A DNA stretch of 64,000 bases from Herpetosiphonaceae bacterium (GCA_036374795.1 DASUTC010000221.1:53541-117540); one strand, 5' to 3'; shown: positions 35,895 through 45,973, numbered from the stretch's first letter. Notes: generated by a model not told the origin, from the letters alone. Numbers and translations are program-made.

Positions 35895-37370
35895 ATGCAG
35901 TTACCTCAATTTTCATCCAAGTCGATCGCCGCCACGCTCCAAGAACAACCTGCCCTCCGCGCGCTCGGCCTGGTGCTGTTATGCCTGCTGGTTGGCACAA
36001 TCGCCGGTGCTGCGGTGAGCTTCGGGCCGTTCTGGCTGGGCTTTGCCGGGCTGATCGCCGTGCTGGGCGGCATTGCGCTGCTGCGCTCGACCGACATGGG
36101 CCTGGCAGCGGTCTTCGCGGTGATCGCGCTGCTGCCGTTTGGCGCGCTGCCGTTCAAAATCGCGGTGACGCCGACGTTTCTGGAGCTGGCGCTGATCGCG
36201 CTGCTGGGCATCACGGCGCTGCGCGTGCTGGCGCTGCCCGAACTCGACGTGCGGATGTCGGCGCTTGGCGGGCCGCTGCTGGCCTGGCTGGGCCTGACGA
36301 TCTTTTCGCTGGTGCTTGGCGCTGGCGGCCTGCCCGATAACCTGACGCTGCACAACTACCTTAAGTTTGTGCTGGGCGTGCTGCTCTTTTTCGGCGTGAT
36401 CAACGTCGTGCGGACGCGCGCCCAGATGCGCTTTGCATTTCGGGTAGTGATCGGCGGCGGCGCGGCAGCGGCACTGATCGGGCTGGCGCTGTACGCGCTG
36501 AATGACCAGACGGCGCTGCGGCTGCTGGTGGCGCTGGGACGGCTGGGCTATCCCACGTCGGGGCGCGTGCTGCGCTACGTCGAGGACGACCCCGGCGGTC
36601 TTGAGCGCGCGATCGGCACCGCAATCGATCCCAACAGCTTCGGCGGCACACTGGCGCTGATCTGCGCGCTGACCACCGCGCAGCTCTGGGCGCGGCGTCC
36701 GGTGCTGCCGCGCTGGCTGCTGGCGGGCATGGCCGCGGCGATGGCGCTCTGCACGTTTCTGACCTACTCGCGGGCGGCGCTGGGCGGCCTGGTGGTGGCG
36801 ACGCTCTTTCTGGCGATCGTGCGCGAGCGCCGCCTGTGGTGGCTGATCGGCGGCGCTGCGGCTGCTGGCGCAATCGCGATCTTTGGGCTGGGCCTGGGCG
36901 ATGCGTTCGTGGAGCGGATCGTCGAGGGCGTGCAGTTCCGCGACCAGGCAAACCAGATGCGGCTGGCCGAGTTTCGGAACGCGCTGGAGATCATCCGCCG
37001 CTATCCGGTCTTCGGCGTGGGCTTTGGCGCGGGGCCAGAGCTTGGCCTGATCACGGGCGTATCGTCGATCTATCTGGCGATGGCCGAGCGGATCGGCCTG
37101 GTTGGGCTGGGCGTGTTCATCGGCATCTGCGCGACGTTCTTCGCGATCACGCTGCGGGCGATCCGCCGGATCGACGAGGAGCGCAGCGCGCTGCTGCTGG
37201 GCGTGCAGGCCGGGATCGTCGCGGCGCTGGCGGTGGGCCTGCTCGACCACTACTATTTCAACATCGAGTTTTCGCATATGGCCGCGCTCTTCTGGGGTGT
37301 TACCGGCCTGGGCATGGTGCTGGTGCGCGATGACCTGCCGGAGACTCTAGCAACAAACGATGATTCGTAA
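35895..37370 (+). CDS. O-antigen ligase/polymerase (Wzy/WaaL)-like membrane protein
   Basis: The product has 491 residues with at least ten hydrophobic segments. The large external loop (about 185-350) and the late block RNALEIIRRYPVFGVGFGAGPEL match the Wzy_C/O-antigen ligase family, which joins glycan chains outside the membrane. The ATG at 35895 is preferred because the 15 upstream codons hold no ribosome-binding site. No glycosyltransferases adjoin it, so the glycan is unknown. Confidence 0.8.
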   Translation: MQLPQFSSKSIAATLQEQPALRALGLVLLCLLVGTIAGAAVSFGPFWLGFAGLIAVLGGIALLRSTDMGLAAVFAVIALLPFGALPFKIAVTPTFLELALIALLGITALRVLALPELDVRMSALGGPLLAWLGLTIFSLVLGAGGLPDNLTLHNYLKFVLGVLLFFGVINVVRTRAQMRFAFRVVIGGGAAAALIGLALYALNDQTALRLLVALGRLGYPTSGRVLRYVEDDPGGLERAIGTAIDPNSFGGTLALICALTTAQLWARRPVLPRWLLAGMAAAMALCTFLTYSRAALGGLVVATLFLAIVRERRLWWLIGGAAAAGAIAIFGLGLGDAFVERIVEGVQFRDQANQMRLAEFRNALEIIRRYPVFGVGFGAGPELGLITGVSSIYLAMAERIGLVGLGVFIGICATFFAITLRAIRRIDEERSALLLGVQAGIVAALAVGLLDHYYFNIEFSHMAALFWGVTGLGMVLVRDDLPETLATNDDS

Positions 37371-37455
37371 GGGCACGGCGGTGCCATGCCCTGGGCGTAG
37401 GCTATGTGCCATACGAGATCAATCAATCTGCTCACCGCTGTAAGGAGAATACATC

Positions 37456-39483
37456 GTGTCTGAACGAAAAGCGTGTACCCCTGAGTCATTATTCGATATG
37501 CGTTGGGTTTCGGACCCGCAGATTGCGCCCGATGGTCAGCAGGTTGCGTATGTCGAGCACTGGATCGAAGAGATTGACAAAGACGGCAAGCAGCGCAAGG
37601 CATACCGCTCGGCAATCTTTTTGAGCGCTGCGCCGGATGCGCGCCCGCGCCGTCTGACGTACGCGCATACCGGCAAAGACTACGCGCCGCGCTGGTCGCC
37701 GGACGGTCAGCAGCTTGCCTTTCTATCGACGCGCGACGGCGACGCGCCGCAGATCTTTGCGCTCTACCTGGCGGGCGGCGAGGCCGAGCAGATCACCAAG
37801 ACCGAGAATCTGTCGGAGGGCGTCGAGGATTACGACTGGCATCCGTCGGGCACGATGTTCTGCTTTACCTCAACGGGCCATAAAACCGAGGACGAGAAGA
37901 AGCAGCAGGAGATCCACGACGAGAAGGTGTACGAAGGTCGCATGCCGTTCAAGTTCGACGGCGTGGGCCTGCTTGAGGAGCGCCGCAGCCAGATTTACCG
38001 CATCCACCGCGACGGCTCGGAGTGTACGCAGATTACCACGCTTGAGCGCGACGCCGGACGACCGATGTGGAGCCCGGATGGACGGCGCATCGCGTTTACG
38101 TCGCAGGGCACCGATGTTCCGGAGTACAAGTGGGTCGATAATCTCTACGTCGTCGATGTCGACGGCAGCGACCTGCGGCAGATTACCCGGTCGGTCGGGC
38201 CGGTTAGCGAGCCAGTGTGGAGCCCTGACGGAACGCGCATCGCCTACCTGGGCCACGATCGCCGCCGAGGCAACGCGACGACGATGAAGGTCCTGGTGGC
38301 GAATCTGGAGGATTGCAGCACGTGCTGTATCAGCGAGGCGCTGACCGGCGAGGTCGGCGAGCTGGCAAGCGGCGACTCGCACATCGGCTCGCCGTCGTAT
38401 CGCACGACGCGGCCCTACTGGGATCGGCAGGAGCGCGTCACCTTCGAGGCGCTGGTGCATGGCCGCGCCGGTCTGTATCGCGTTGCGGCCTCCGGCGGCG
38501 AGATCGAGTCGATCAGCACGTCGGGCTTATCGGTGGTTGCCTTCACGCAGCGCGGCGATACGATCGCGTTTATCGGCGAGACTAACGCGCGTTCGGGCGA
38601 GGTCTACACCATGCGCGAGGGGCACCGGCTGCAACGGCGCTCGCACGCAGGCGATCATTTCTTCAGCACCTATCGCATCCAGCCGCCGGAGCATGTGCAG
38701 TTCAAGGGTGCCGATGGCTGGGATCTTGAGGGCTGGGTGATTCGTCCGCTCGACATGGAGCAGGCGTCAGAGCAGCGCCATCCACTGATCGTGTATGTGC
38801 ATGGCGGGCCGCATACCGCGTACGGCAACGGCTTCTTCCACGAGTTTCAGGTGCTGGCGGCTGCCGGTTTCGGCATCTTTTTCACCAATCCGCGCGGCTC
38901 GTCCTCGTACGGCGAGGAGTTTGCCGATGCGGTGCGACATCATTTCGGCGAGAAAGATTACGAGGATGTGATGCACGCCGCCGATCTCGCTGCAAGCTGG
39001 GAGTGGGTCGATGAGCAGCGCATGGGCATCATGGGCGGCTCGTACGGCGGCTTTATGACCAACTGGATCATCACGCACACCGATCGGTTTGCCGCCGCAT
39101 GCTCGCAGCGCTCGATCTCCAACCTCTACTCATTCGCCGGAACGAGCGATGTCGGGCCGGAGTTTAGCCTCGACGAGTACGGCGATCTGCCGTGGCGCGA
39201 CGAAGAGCTGCTGATGTCGAAGTCGCCGATCCGCTACGTGCAGAACGTCAAGACGCCAACGCTGATTTTGCATCAGGAGCAGGATCATCGCTGCCCGATC
39301 GAGCAGGCGGAGCAGCTCTACAGCGCGCTGGTGGTGCTGGGCGTGCCCGTCAAGCTCGTGCGCTTCCCCGACGAGGGCCATGAGCTGCCGCGAGCGGGCC
39401 AGCCTCAGCGCCGCGTGAACCGTATGGGCCATATCGTGGACTGGTTCACGCGGTATCTCAAGCCAGCCAGGGCGCAAGTTTGA
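37456..39483 (+). CDS. S9 (prolyl oligopeptidase) family serine peptidase
   Basis: The product has 675 residues. An N-terminal seven-bladed propeller with PD40 repeats (WSPDGQQLAFLS, WSPDGRRIAF, WSPDGTRIAYL) precedes an alpha/beta-hydrolase domain with nucleophile GGSYGGFM (about 529-536), Asp in LILHQEQDHRCP and His in DEGHELPR. This is the acylaminoacyl-peptidase/dipeptidyl type that cuts short peptides. There is no signal peptide, so it is cytoplasmic. The GTG start has TAAGGAG upstream at good spacing. Confidence 0.92.
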   Translation: MSERKACTPESLFDMRWVSDPQIAPDGQQVAYVEHWIEEIDKDGKQRKAYRSAIFLSAAPDARPRRLTYAHTGKDYAPRWSPDGQQLAFLSTRDGDAPQIFALYLAGGEAEQITKTENLSEGVEDYDWHPSGTMFCFTSTGHKTEDEKKQQEIHDEKVYEGRMPFKFDGVGLLEERRSQIYRIHRDGSECTQITTLERDAGRPMWSPDGRRIAFTSQGTDVPEYKWVDNLYVVDVDGSDLRQITRSVGPVSEPVWSPDGTRIAYLGHDRRRGNATTMKVLVANLEDCSTCCISEALTGEVGELASGDSHIGSPSYRTTRPYWDRQERVTFEALVHGRAGLYRVAASGGEIESISTSGLSVVAFTQRGDTIAFIGETNARSGEVYTMREGHRLQRRSHAGDHFFSTYRIQPPEHVQFKGADGWDLEGWVIRPLDMEQASEQRHPLIVYVHGGPHTAYGNGFFHEFQVLAAAGFGIFFTNPRGSSSYGEEFADAVRHHFGEKDYEDVMHAADLAASWEWVDEQRMGIMGGSYGGFMTNWIITHTDRFAAACSQRSISNLYSFAGTSDVGPEFSLDEYGDLPWRDEELLMSKSPIRYVQNVKTPTLILHQEQDHRCPIEQAEQLYSALVVLGVPVKLVRFPDEGHELPRAGQPQRRVNRMGHIVDWFTRYLKPARAQV

Positions 39484-39493
39484 TTTACATAAT

Positions 39494-39524
39494 ATTGTAG
39501 GGGCGTATTGCTACGCCCCTACGA
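39494..39524. terminator. Terminator / REP-like hairpin
   Basis: GTAGGGGCGTA pairs perfectly with TACGCCCCTAC around TTGC. This GTAGGGGCG type of hairpin is common as a dispersed element in many bacterial genomes. It separates the convergent peptidase and YbdK-like genes. Confidence 0.7.
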
Positions 39525-39644
39525 ACACATCGGAATCATGACTCAAACGCCGTGATGATGCTCAGGGCGCGATCTATCACGTCCCTGCGGCAATCATTTT
39601 GTAGATACCATCGATCGGCTCCAAACCCGCGGCCTAGCGGCTCG

Positions 39645-40802
39645 CTACGCGGTTTTGGCCTGCCCGTTGATGGGCACGCCCTCCAGCGTCTCGCGCACAA
39701 TCTGATCGACGACCGCCTTCAAGTCGCCGGTGCGCTCGTAGGTGGCTAGCTGCCGATCGGCGCTGGTGCCGTTCTCCAGAATGCGGTACACATACTCGAC
39801 CGCCTGACGCGATCCCAGGTCGTCGACGACATCGTCCACGAACTCGACCAGCTCAGTCAGCAGGTCGCGCGCGGCGATCGATTGCTGCTTGCCGAAATCG
39901 ATCAGATCGCCGTCAAGACCGTAGCGCATCGCCCGCCACTTGTTCTCGTTGATCAGCGCGCGGCGATAGACCCGGAAGGTCATGTTACAGGTGAAGAGCT
40001 TGTAGATCTTGACGAAGATCGCCTGGATCAGCGCGGCGATGGCGATCGTCTCGTCCACGCGCGTACACAGATCGCAGATGCGGACCTCGATCGTGCCGAA
40101 GATCGGATGAGGACGAATATCCCACCAGACCTTCTTGCCGTTGTCGATGCTGCCGGTTTTGACCAGCAGATCGATGTAGCTGTTGAACTCATTAATCGAG
40201 GCGTACTCGCTGGGAATGCCCGTGCGCGGAAAGTTCGAGAAGATGAGCGAACGGTAGGATTTGAAGCCGGTCTGACGGCCCATCCAGAAGGGCGAGCTGT
40301 TGGAGAGCAGCAGCAGATGCGGCAGGAAGTAGCGCGCGACGTTCTGGATCTGAATGCCTAGCTCCAGATCGGGCATGCCGACGTGGACATGCATGCCGAA
40401 GATCAGCAGTTGGCGGGCGGCATCCTGCATCTCGTTGACCACCCCGTAGTAGCGCTCGTGGGGGTAGATCTCCTGGGCCTCCCACGACGAAAACGGATGC
40501 GTCCCAGCCGCCGCGATCGTCAGCCCCTGGTTCGCCGCCAGCGACGCAATCGCGCCGCGCAGCCGCACGATCTCGGCCCGCGCCTCGTCGGCGGTGCGGC
40601 AGACATGCGTGCCGACCTCGACCACCGATTGCATCATCTCAGGCTTGAGCTGCTCTTGCAGCACGAGCCGACCCTGCTCCAAAATCTGGGTGATGTAGGA
40701 GCGCAGCTCGCGGGTTTCGGGATCGATGATCTGGTATTCCTCCTCGATGCCGAGTGTGAACGGAAAGTTAGGGCTATGAGGATCAAAGTAGCTCATCGTC
40801 AT
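39645..40802 (-). CDS. YbdK/GCS2-type carboxylate-amine ligase
   Basis: The product has 385 residues. LGIEEEYQIID (about 17-27) carries the acidic metal/ATP cluster of the glutamate-cysteine ligase 2 family, and FGMHVHVGMP (about 135-144) and the RICD...E region are typical. Members link a glutamate or other carboxylate to an amine using ATP; the true substrate is usually unknown. The start overlaps the stop of the upstream gene (ATGA), so it is coupled to the permuted ATP-grasp enzyme. Confidence 0.9.
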   Translation of the reverse strand: MTMSYFDPHSPNFPFTLGIEEEYQIIDPETRELRSYITQILEQGRLVLQEQLKPEMMQSVVEVGTHVCRTADEARAEIVRLRGAIASLAANQGLTIAAAGTHPFSSWEAQEIYPHERYYGVVNEMQDAARQLLIFGMHVHVGMPDLELGIQIQNVARYFLPHLLLLSNSSPFWMGRQTGFKSYRSLIFSNFPRTGIPSEYASINEFNSYIDLLVKTGSIDNGKKVWWDIRPHPIFGTIEVRICDLCTRVDETIAIAALIQAIFVKIYKLFTCNMTFRVYRRALINENKWRAMRYGLDGDLIDFGKQQSIAARDLLTELVEFVDDVVDDLGSRQAVEYVYRILENGTSADRQLATYERTGDLKAVVDQIVRETLEGVPINGQAKTA

Positions 40803-42199
40803 TCTCCCTTGCTCCGGTCGATGGGCGCGACGGCAGCGACATCTCTGGGCTCGATCAGCAGCGTCGGAACCGTCGAGCCGCCGCCCGCTGTAACGTTGAG
40901 CAGCGTCACCGTCGAAAGCCGTGTCAGGCAGCCCTCGACGTGCGTGCCGAACAGATAGGGATCGGTATCGACCAGCCGCCGCCCGATGTGCAGCCGCCCA
41001 TCCTGCACCGAGGGATAGTCCTCGTAGGCGATATGAACGCGCTCCTGCACCACAAACGGATCGTCAAGCGCCGCGTCGAGCGCCCGCCGCCACTCGTCCG
41101 GCCCCACCTCCCAGCCGATCGTAATGCCTTTGCCGCCGTACTCATCGTTGGGCTTGAGCAGCAGCCGATCCTGGTTTTCGACGACGAACGCCAGCAGATC
41201 GATCTCCTGGCCCTGGTAGGTGGTGCTCCCGCGCTGCACCCGGCGCGTCCAGGGAATATGCCGGGCTAACGTCGTCTGCGTATCGCGGTCGATCCCGGCG
41301 GCGTCCATGATCTCAGGATCGCTGAGCAGGCCAAAGAGCATCTTTTTGTAGAGCGGCTTGGTGCGGAAGCTGTTGACCAGACAGACCTTGTAGTCTTTGC
41401 AGGCGCGCACCAGCGGATGCTCAAGCGCCGCGTCGCCGTAGCGGCCTAGAAACTCGCTGGTCAGCAGCCGCCGATAGACCAGATTGATCGGCCTGCCCTG
41501 CGCGTACAGCGTCCCGTCGCGGTACTCCAGCTCCTCCGGCGAGCAGATGATCGTGTCGAGATTCTGCTCGGCGAAGTAGTCGCGGAACAGCACGAACTCG
41601 GAGTGCGTCGGCAAGCCCTGCCAGTCCAGAATCGCGGCGCGCGGCTCGTCGGCGCGGCCCCACTCGCGGAACGCCTCCATTAGCGCCTGGAACATCCGGT
41701 GCCGCGCCGGGATCGGACGGATGCGGTAGCGCTGTCCGAACGCCTGCACCACCGGCAGCGCCATGAACACATCCGAGAGCACATCTTCATACGCAATCGC
41801 GGCGGGACTTTCCGCGTTATACTCGACGAACTGGAGCGAGCCCGTGTCGTTGTCGAAGAACGAGTCGAGGCGCGAGGAGGCGCTCGGCTCGGTATAGCCC
41901 GGATCGATCTCAAGCAGCGCCTCCTCGCCGGGCGTGAAGGCCATCAGGTCGCGCACGCGGGAATCGTCCAGCACGTAGGCGCACGCACTGCGCGAGGCAA
42001 AGGCGACAATTTCGCTGACCTGGCGGAGATGCTCGTACTGCTGCGGGGTGAGAAGACGCGGGCGTAAGACCGTCGAGATCGGTCGCTCGCCGAAGTACAG
42101 ACCTGCCTGGCGCTGCGCGTCGTCAAGCAGCCGTTGGTTGTCACGAGCCGTCTCGTCGTCGAGCAGGCTATGGTAGTAGCTGATCGCCTCAGATAGCAC
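40799..42199 (-). CDS. Circularly permuted ATP-grasp-like ligase
   Basis: The product has 466 residues. It contains [22 protein letters not shown] (about 122-143), an Asn-Glu type metal/ATP region, and the glycine-rich ATP clamp [18 protein letters not shown] (about 351-368), in an order that suggests the permuted ATP-grasp/glutathionylspermidine-synthase-like fold. Family members form amide bonds with acyl-phosphate intermediates. The GTG start has AAGGA about eight bases upstream. It is the second of three consecutive ligase genes. Confidence 0.75.
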   Translation of the reverse strand: MLSEAISYYHSLLDDETARDNQRLLDDAQRQAGLYFGERPISTVLRPRLLTPQQYEHLRQVSEIVAFASRSACAYVLDDSRVRDLMAFTPGEEALLEIDPGYTEPSASSRLDSFFDNDTGSLQFVEYNAESPAAIAYEDVLSDVFMALPVVQAFGQRYRIRPIPARHRMFQALMEAFREWGRADEPRAAILDWQGLPTHSEFVLFRDYFAEQNLDTIICSPEELEYRDGTLYAQGRPINLVYRRLLTSEFLGRYGDAALEHPLVRACKDYKVCLVNSFRTKPLYKKMLFGLLSDPEIMDAAGIDRDTQTTLARHIPWTRRVQRGSTTYQGQEIDLLAFVVENQDRLLLKPNDEYGGKGITIGWEVGPDEWRRALDAALDDPFVVQERVHIAYEDYPSVQDGRLHIGRRLVDTDPYLFGTHVEGCLTRLSTVTLLNVTAGGGSTVPTLLIEPRDVAAVAPIDRSKGE

Positions 42200-42218
42200 C
42201 CTGCTGTCCTTCCGCTAT

Positions 42219-42260
42219 CGCAGAGGCGACGCGCATCCTGTCGATCGAATCGCCTCTGCG
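42219..42260 (-). other. 11-bp perfect hairpin between the two ATP-grasp genes
   Basis: CGCAGAGGCGA (42219-42229) pairs exactly with TCGCCTCTGCG (42250-42260). There is no T tract, so it may be a partial terminator or an mRNA-processing element inside the operon. Confidence 0.5.
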
Positions 42261-42310
42261 TTGATCATGCTTGAGCCGTGGCTCGCGGCTTCAACAAGCC
42301 GTCGCCTGGG

Positions 42311-43495
42311 CTACGATGTCACCTGATCGCTGTCGGTGTTGATCGCGCCGACCGCCGCCGCCTGCTCGGTGGCTGGCCTGCGCGTGGCGCGATTCCTGGG
42401 CGCGTCAGCCTCGGCGCTCGTCTCGCTCTTGCCGCGTGCACGCGACGCCGCCGGTTTTTCGGCTGCGGTCGTCTCGCTCTTGCGCCTGCTGCGTGCGGTC
42501 GCTGTGGAGGGAGCGGCGGCGGCTGCCTCAGCCGGCTTCATGCCCGCCTCCATCAGCCGATCCCAGCGCGGCATAGCCTGCTCGCGCTTGCGCCTGCCGA
42601 GCGCCAGATCGATGCACAGATCGGCCATCTTGTTGACGACCCACGGGAAATAGTGCTCGGTCAGCGAGACTACGTCGAAGTCCGGCGCGGGATTCGTGAA
42701 ATCGATCGCGTAGGCCACGCCGTCCTTGATCGCGAACTCGACAGTGTTCATATCGTAGCCGAGCGCGCGGTTGAGCTTGAGCGCGCCCTCGTGGACCTGG
42801 CGGCCTTCGTCGGGCGTGAGGAACTCATGATCGACGAAGTAGCGATGCGGCCACGGCGCGTTCGCATCGAACTTGATCGTCAGAATATCCTCCTGCCCGA
42901 TGCAGATGCAGCGCGCGTACTTCTCCCACTCGATATACTGCTGCAACATCATGCACTCGGTGCCCGTCTCGTTGTAGGCGCGAAATAGCTCCTCGTAGCT
43001 GTTGAGCTTATAAACCTTCTTGAAGCCGCCGCCCCAGGCCGGTTTGAGGATCACCGGAAAGCCGCCCAGCGACTCGACGTGCCGCTCCCAGGGCACCGGA
43101 TAGTCCAGATTGCGCAGCGACTCTTCGACCACGCCCTCGACGTAGGAGTGCGACGGCAGCGCCACGGTCTTCGGATGGGCAATGCCCAGCTTATCGGCCA
43201 GACACGCGCCGATGAACTTATCGTCCGCCGACCACCAGAACGGGTTGTTGACGACGACCGTACCCTGTAGCACCGCGTTCTTCAGGTAGGTCCGGTAGTA
43301 CGGAATCTCGTGCGAGATGCGATCGATGATCACCGCGTACGGACACGGCTCGCTCATCTGCGTGCCGCCGATCTTGACGTACTCGGCGCGCACGCCCGCA
43401 TTGCGGCGATTGACCTCCTCGATGAACGCGGGCGGCCACGACCACTCACGCCCGACCATCACGCCGATCGTTTTGGTGTCGCTCTTGTTTGACAA
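42311..43495 (-). CDS. ATP-grasp ligase (RimK-like) with Arg/Lys/Ala-rich tail
   Basis: The product has 394 residues from a TTG start with AAGGAGGG five bases upstream. The ATP-grasp core is visible: GGFPVILKPAWGGGFKKVYKLN (about 144-165), LQQYIEWEKYARCICIG, and the metal-binding VEFAIKDGVAYAIDFTNPAPD (about 243-263). The last 90 residues or so are Ala/Arg/Ser/Glu/Lys low complexity with repeated KSETxA, like a histone tail. Presumably an amide/peptide ligase acting with the two following ligases. Confidence 0.82.
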   Translation of the reverse strand: MSNKSDTKTIGVMVGREWSWPPAFIEEVNRRNAGVRAEYVKIGGTQMSEPCPYAVIIDRISHEIPYYRTYLKNAVLQGTVVVNNPFWWSADDKFIGACLADKLGIAHPKTVALPSHSYVEGVVEESLRNLDYPVPWERHVESLGGFPVILKPAWGGGFKKVYKLNSYEELFRAYNETGTECMMLQQYIEWEKYARCICIGQEDILTIKFDANAPWPHRYFVDHEFLTPDEGRQVHEGALKLNRALGYDMNTVEFAIKDGVAYAIDFTNPAPDFDVVSLTEHYFPWVVNKMADLCIDLALGRRKREQAMPRWDRLMEAGMKPAEAAAAAPSTATARSRRKSETTAAEKPAASRARGKSETSAEADAPRNRATRRPATEQAAAVGAINTDSDQVTS

Positions 43496-43586
43496 TGAAA
43501 CCCTCCTTCTGTTGCTAGCCTGCCGTCAGGCCGGGGGTTTGGAGGCGTTCTCCAAACATGCCCCTTGCTGTACACAGCGCTCCCTG

Positions 43587-44342
43587 CTACATCGTCTGCG
43601 CGCGTCCGAGTATCTGAAGCGGACGATCGGGAAAATCGCCGATGACCGCATCGACGCCCGTAGCGAAGATGAACTCGTAGTTCTGCTCCGGGCCGCCCCA
43701 CGGCCCGATAAACAGCCCGGCATCGTGCGCTGCCGCGACCTCCTCTTTGGTCAGCATCGCCCAGTGCGGCATCAGCGCATCGGCCTGTGCGTCGCAGGCC
43801 AGCGCCACCGGGTTGATGCAGCGCCCCGCGTAGAGCACGCCGGTCGGAACGTCGGGCGCAAGCTGCTTGAACTTGCGCACGCTGTGGTGATCGAACGAGA
43901 TCACCATCACCTGATCGCGCATACCGGTCTGATCCAGCGCGGCGATCAGCAGCTCCTCGACGTTGGGATAGAAGATCGGGCCTTGCTTGATCTCGATCAC
44001 CACGCGAGTACGACCGCGCGCCCAGCTCATCACGTCGCGAAAGAGCGGCACGCGCTGGCCCGCGAAGGCCGGATCGAACCACGAGCCAGCGTCCAACTGC
44101 TGGATCTGCGCCAGCGTATGGGCGCTGACCAGGCCGTGTCCGTCGGTGGTGCGGTCGAGCGTCGGATCGTGGATCACCACCAGCTCGCCGTCGCTGGTCG
44201 GGTGGACATCCAGCTCGATCGCATCCACGCCCAGCGACAGCCCGCGCTCGAACGAGGCCATCGTATTTTCGGGCGCGTAGCCAGCCGCTCCCCGATGGCC
44301 GATCACCTGCGGTCCTGGCCGATTTCCAAGTGTGATGAGCAT
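43587..44342 (-). CDS. Glycerophosphodiester phosphodiesterase family protein
   Basis: The product has 251 residues. IGHRGAAGYAPENTMASF (about 14-31), AIELDVHPTSDGELVVIHDPTLDRTT (with the Glu-Asp and His catalytic residues) and VIEIKQ are diagnostic. It splits glycerophosphodiesters to glycerol-3-phosphate. No signal peptide, so cytoplasmic. Within the cluster it may salvage lipid head groups or act on the unknown product. Confidence 0.93.
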   Translation of the reverse strand: MLITLGNRPGPQVIGHRGAAGYAPENTMASFERGLSLGVDAIELDVHPTSDGELVVIHDPTLDRTTDGHGLVSAHTLAQIQQLDAGSWFDPAFAGQRVPLFRDVMSWARGRTRVVIEIKQGPIFYPNVEELLIAALDQTGMRDQVMVISFDHHSVRKFKQLAPDVPTGVLYAGRCINPVALACDAQADALMPHWAMLTKEEVAAAHDAGLFIGPWGGPEQNYEFIFATGVDAVIGDFPDRPLQILGRAQTM

Positions 44343-44372
44343 AGATCTCTTTCCTCTGCTATCGCTCTAGCA

Positions 44373-45092
44373 TCAGTCGTGCCCGCCGATGTAGGTGCGG
44401 ATCATCTGCTGCCAGTAGGGCCAGTCGTGCGACCAGCCCTCCCAAATGCGGTAGGCATGACCGATCTCGGCGCGCCACAAATTGGTCGAGAGCTGATCGT
44501 TGGTCCAGCGATTCGCGTCGTCGCTGCCGGTGACAAAGATAATATCCTGCTGTTGCAGCCGCTCGATCTGGTGGCGATCCTGGAGGTTGGCGGTGTAGTC
44601 CAGCGGATTATTGAAATACACGTTGTCGTCGGAGTAGCCGTCGAGGAAGCGGCGAATATCGTAGATGCCGCTGAGGCCGATCGTGCGGCGGATAAGCTCA
44701 GGATGGCGCAGCGCGAAATTGACCGCGTGGTACGCGCCGAAGGAGCAGCCGGTCGTCATCCAGAAAGGATTATCGTTGTAGGCGCGCACTGCCGGGAGGA
44801 CCTCGTTGAGCAGATATTGCTCGTACTGCACATGCCGCCAGATCCGCCCGCCGGGATGCGCCCACTCACAGTAGAAGCTCTCGCTGTCGATGCTATCGAC
44901 GCAGACAAGCTGAATCCATCCTTGCTCCAGATGCTCCGTCAGCGCCTCGACCATCCCGCGATCTTCGTACTCAAAGAAACGGCCCTGAGAGGTGGGGAAG
45001 ACGAGAACCGGAGCGCCATGATGGCCCAAAAGCAGCAGCTCCATATCGCGATTCAGGGTTGGGCTAAACCACCGATGATAGCTACGATGCAT
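44373..45092 (-). CDS. Putative esterase (esterase-D/PHB-depolymerase-like alpha/beta hydrolase)
   Basis: The product has 239 residues. The nucleophile elbow reads TGCSFGAYHAVNFA (about 112-125), and acidic/His residues follow in VTGSDDANRW and WSHDWPYW. There is no signal peptide. GGAGGAG precedes the ATG, and the gene ends 30 bases before the GDPD gene. Substrate unknown; it belongs to the ligase cluster. Confidence 0.82.
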   Translation of the reverse strand: MHRSYHRWFSPTLNRDMELLLLGHHGAPVLVFPTSQGRFFEYEDRGMVEALTEHLEQGWIQLVCVDSIDSESFYCEWAHPGGRIWRHVQYEQYLLNEVLPAVRAYNDNPFWMTTGCSFGAYHAVNFALRHPELIRRTIGLSGIYDIRRFLDGYSDDNVYFNNPLDYTANLQDRHQIERLQQQDIIFVTGSDDANRWTNDQLSTNLWRAEIGHAYRIWEGWSHDWPYWQQMIRTYIGGHD

Positions 45093-45173
45093 CGGAAACT
45101 CCTCCAGCAGCTAAGGTTTGGACGTTGGGGGAATGTCCCAGCTCAGCGAGGCATTATTGTAGCATAACACGCT

Positions 45174-45209
45174 GCGCGCCATGCTGAGCGGGTGCTCGGC
45201 ATGGCGCGC
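45174..45209. terminator. Long hairpin between the C26 hydrolase and esterase genes
   Basis: GCGCGCCATGC pairs exactly with GCATGGCGCGC, with a nested GAGC/GCTC stem. T-rich runs on either side are weak. Confidence 0.55.
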
Positions 45210-45228
45210 GTTTGTTGAGAGGTATTGC

Positions 45229-45957
45229 TCAGGCGCGGCAGCTATCGACGAACTGTGCGAACAGCCCGCGCCAGCGCGGATCGGCCTCCGCCTGAAGCGC
45301 CTCCGGGTGGCACTGCACGCCGACCATGAAATGACCGTTGGTGCCCTCAACCAGCTCGACGATACCGTCAGGCGACCAGCCGACCGGCTGGAGCTGCGGC
45401 GCGACGACTTTCAGCGATTGGTGGTGCAGCGAGTTGATCGGGAATGCGTCGGTGTCGAAGATGCGCGCGACCTGGGAGGAAGGCTCCAGCCGCAGATCGT
45501 GGACCATATGTGTCCAGTCTTCGCAGGCATACGAGCCGTCGTGGACGAAGGCGGGCTCCAGTTGGGTGGGAATGTCCTGGTAGAGCGAGCCGCCAAGCGC
45601 TACGTTGAGCACCTGCATGCCACGGCAGATGCCAAGCACCGGCTTGCCCTCGTCTGCCGCCCAGCGGGCCAGCCAGATCTCAACCCGGTCGCGCAGCGCA
45701 TCGACCGGCCCAAGCTCCGGTATCGGCTCCTCGCCGTAGTAGCGCGGATCGACATCGCAGCCACCGGCAAGCAGGATGCCGTCAAGCCGCTCGTAGAGCG
45801 CGCGAACTGTGGCCTCGTCGTCCACCAGCGGAAAAAGAAACGGCGCGCCGCCTGCTGTCACCACTGAATCGACGTAGGTCTGACGATGGCCGTGAATCGG
45901 GGGGCACCATTCACGATCCCGGAATGTGCCGCAGGTTATGCCGATCAGGGGTTTCAT
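45229..45957 (-). CDS. Class I glutamine amidotransferase-like gamma-glutamyl hydrolase (peptidase C26, PuuD-like)
   Basis: The product has 242 residues. The catalytic Cys is in VLGICRGMQVLNVALGG (about 107-123) and the His-Glu pair in GVQCHPE near the C-terminus. Family members cleave gamma-glutamyl amides such as gamma-glutamyl-GABA. Next to a GCS2-type ligase this suggests that a gamma-glutamyl intermediate is made and later removed. GGAAGGACAC precedes the ATG. Confidence 0.92.
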   Translation of the reverse strand: MKPLIGITCGTFRDREWCPPIHGHRQTYVDSVVTAGGAPFLFPLVDDEATVRALYERLDGILLAGGCDVDPRYYGEEPIPELGPVDALRDRVEIWLARWAADEGKPVLGICRGMQVLNVALGGSLYQDIPTQLEPAFVHDGSYACEDWTHMVHDLRLEPSSQVARIFDTDAFPINSLHHQSLKVVAPQLQPVGWSPDGIVELVEGTNGHFMVGVQCHPEALQAEADPRWRGLFAQFVDSCRA

Positions 45958-45973
45958 CCATGTGTCCTTCCCA

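Noticed and set aside
35979..37277. 432-codon minus-strand frame opposite the O-antigen-ligase-like gene
   Set aside because: Gln/Arg/His/Asp-rich mirror of a hydrophobic protein; no start signal.
43317..45167. 616-codon + strand frame across three minus-strand genes
   Set aside because: It spans the ATP-grasp, GDPD and esterase genes in reverse; composition is that of an antisense GC-rich frame.
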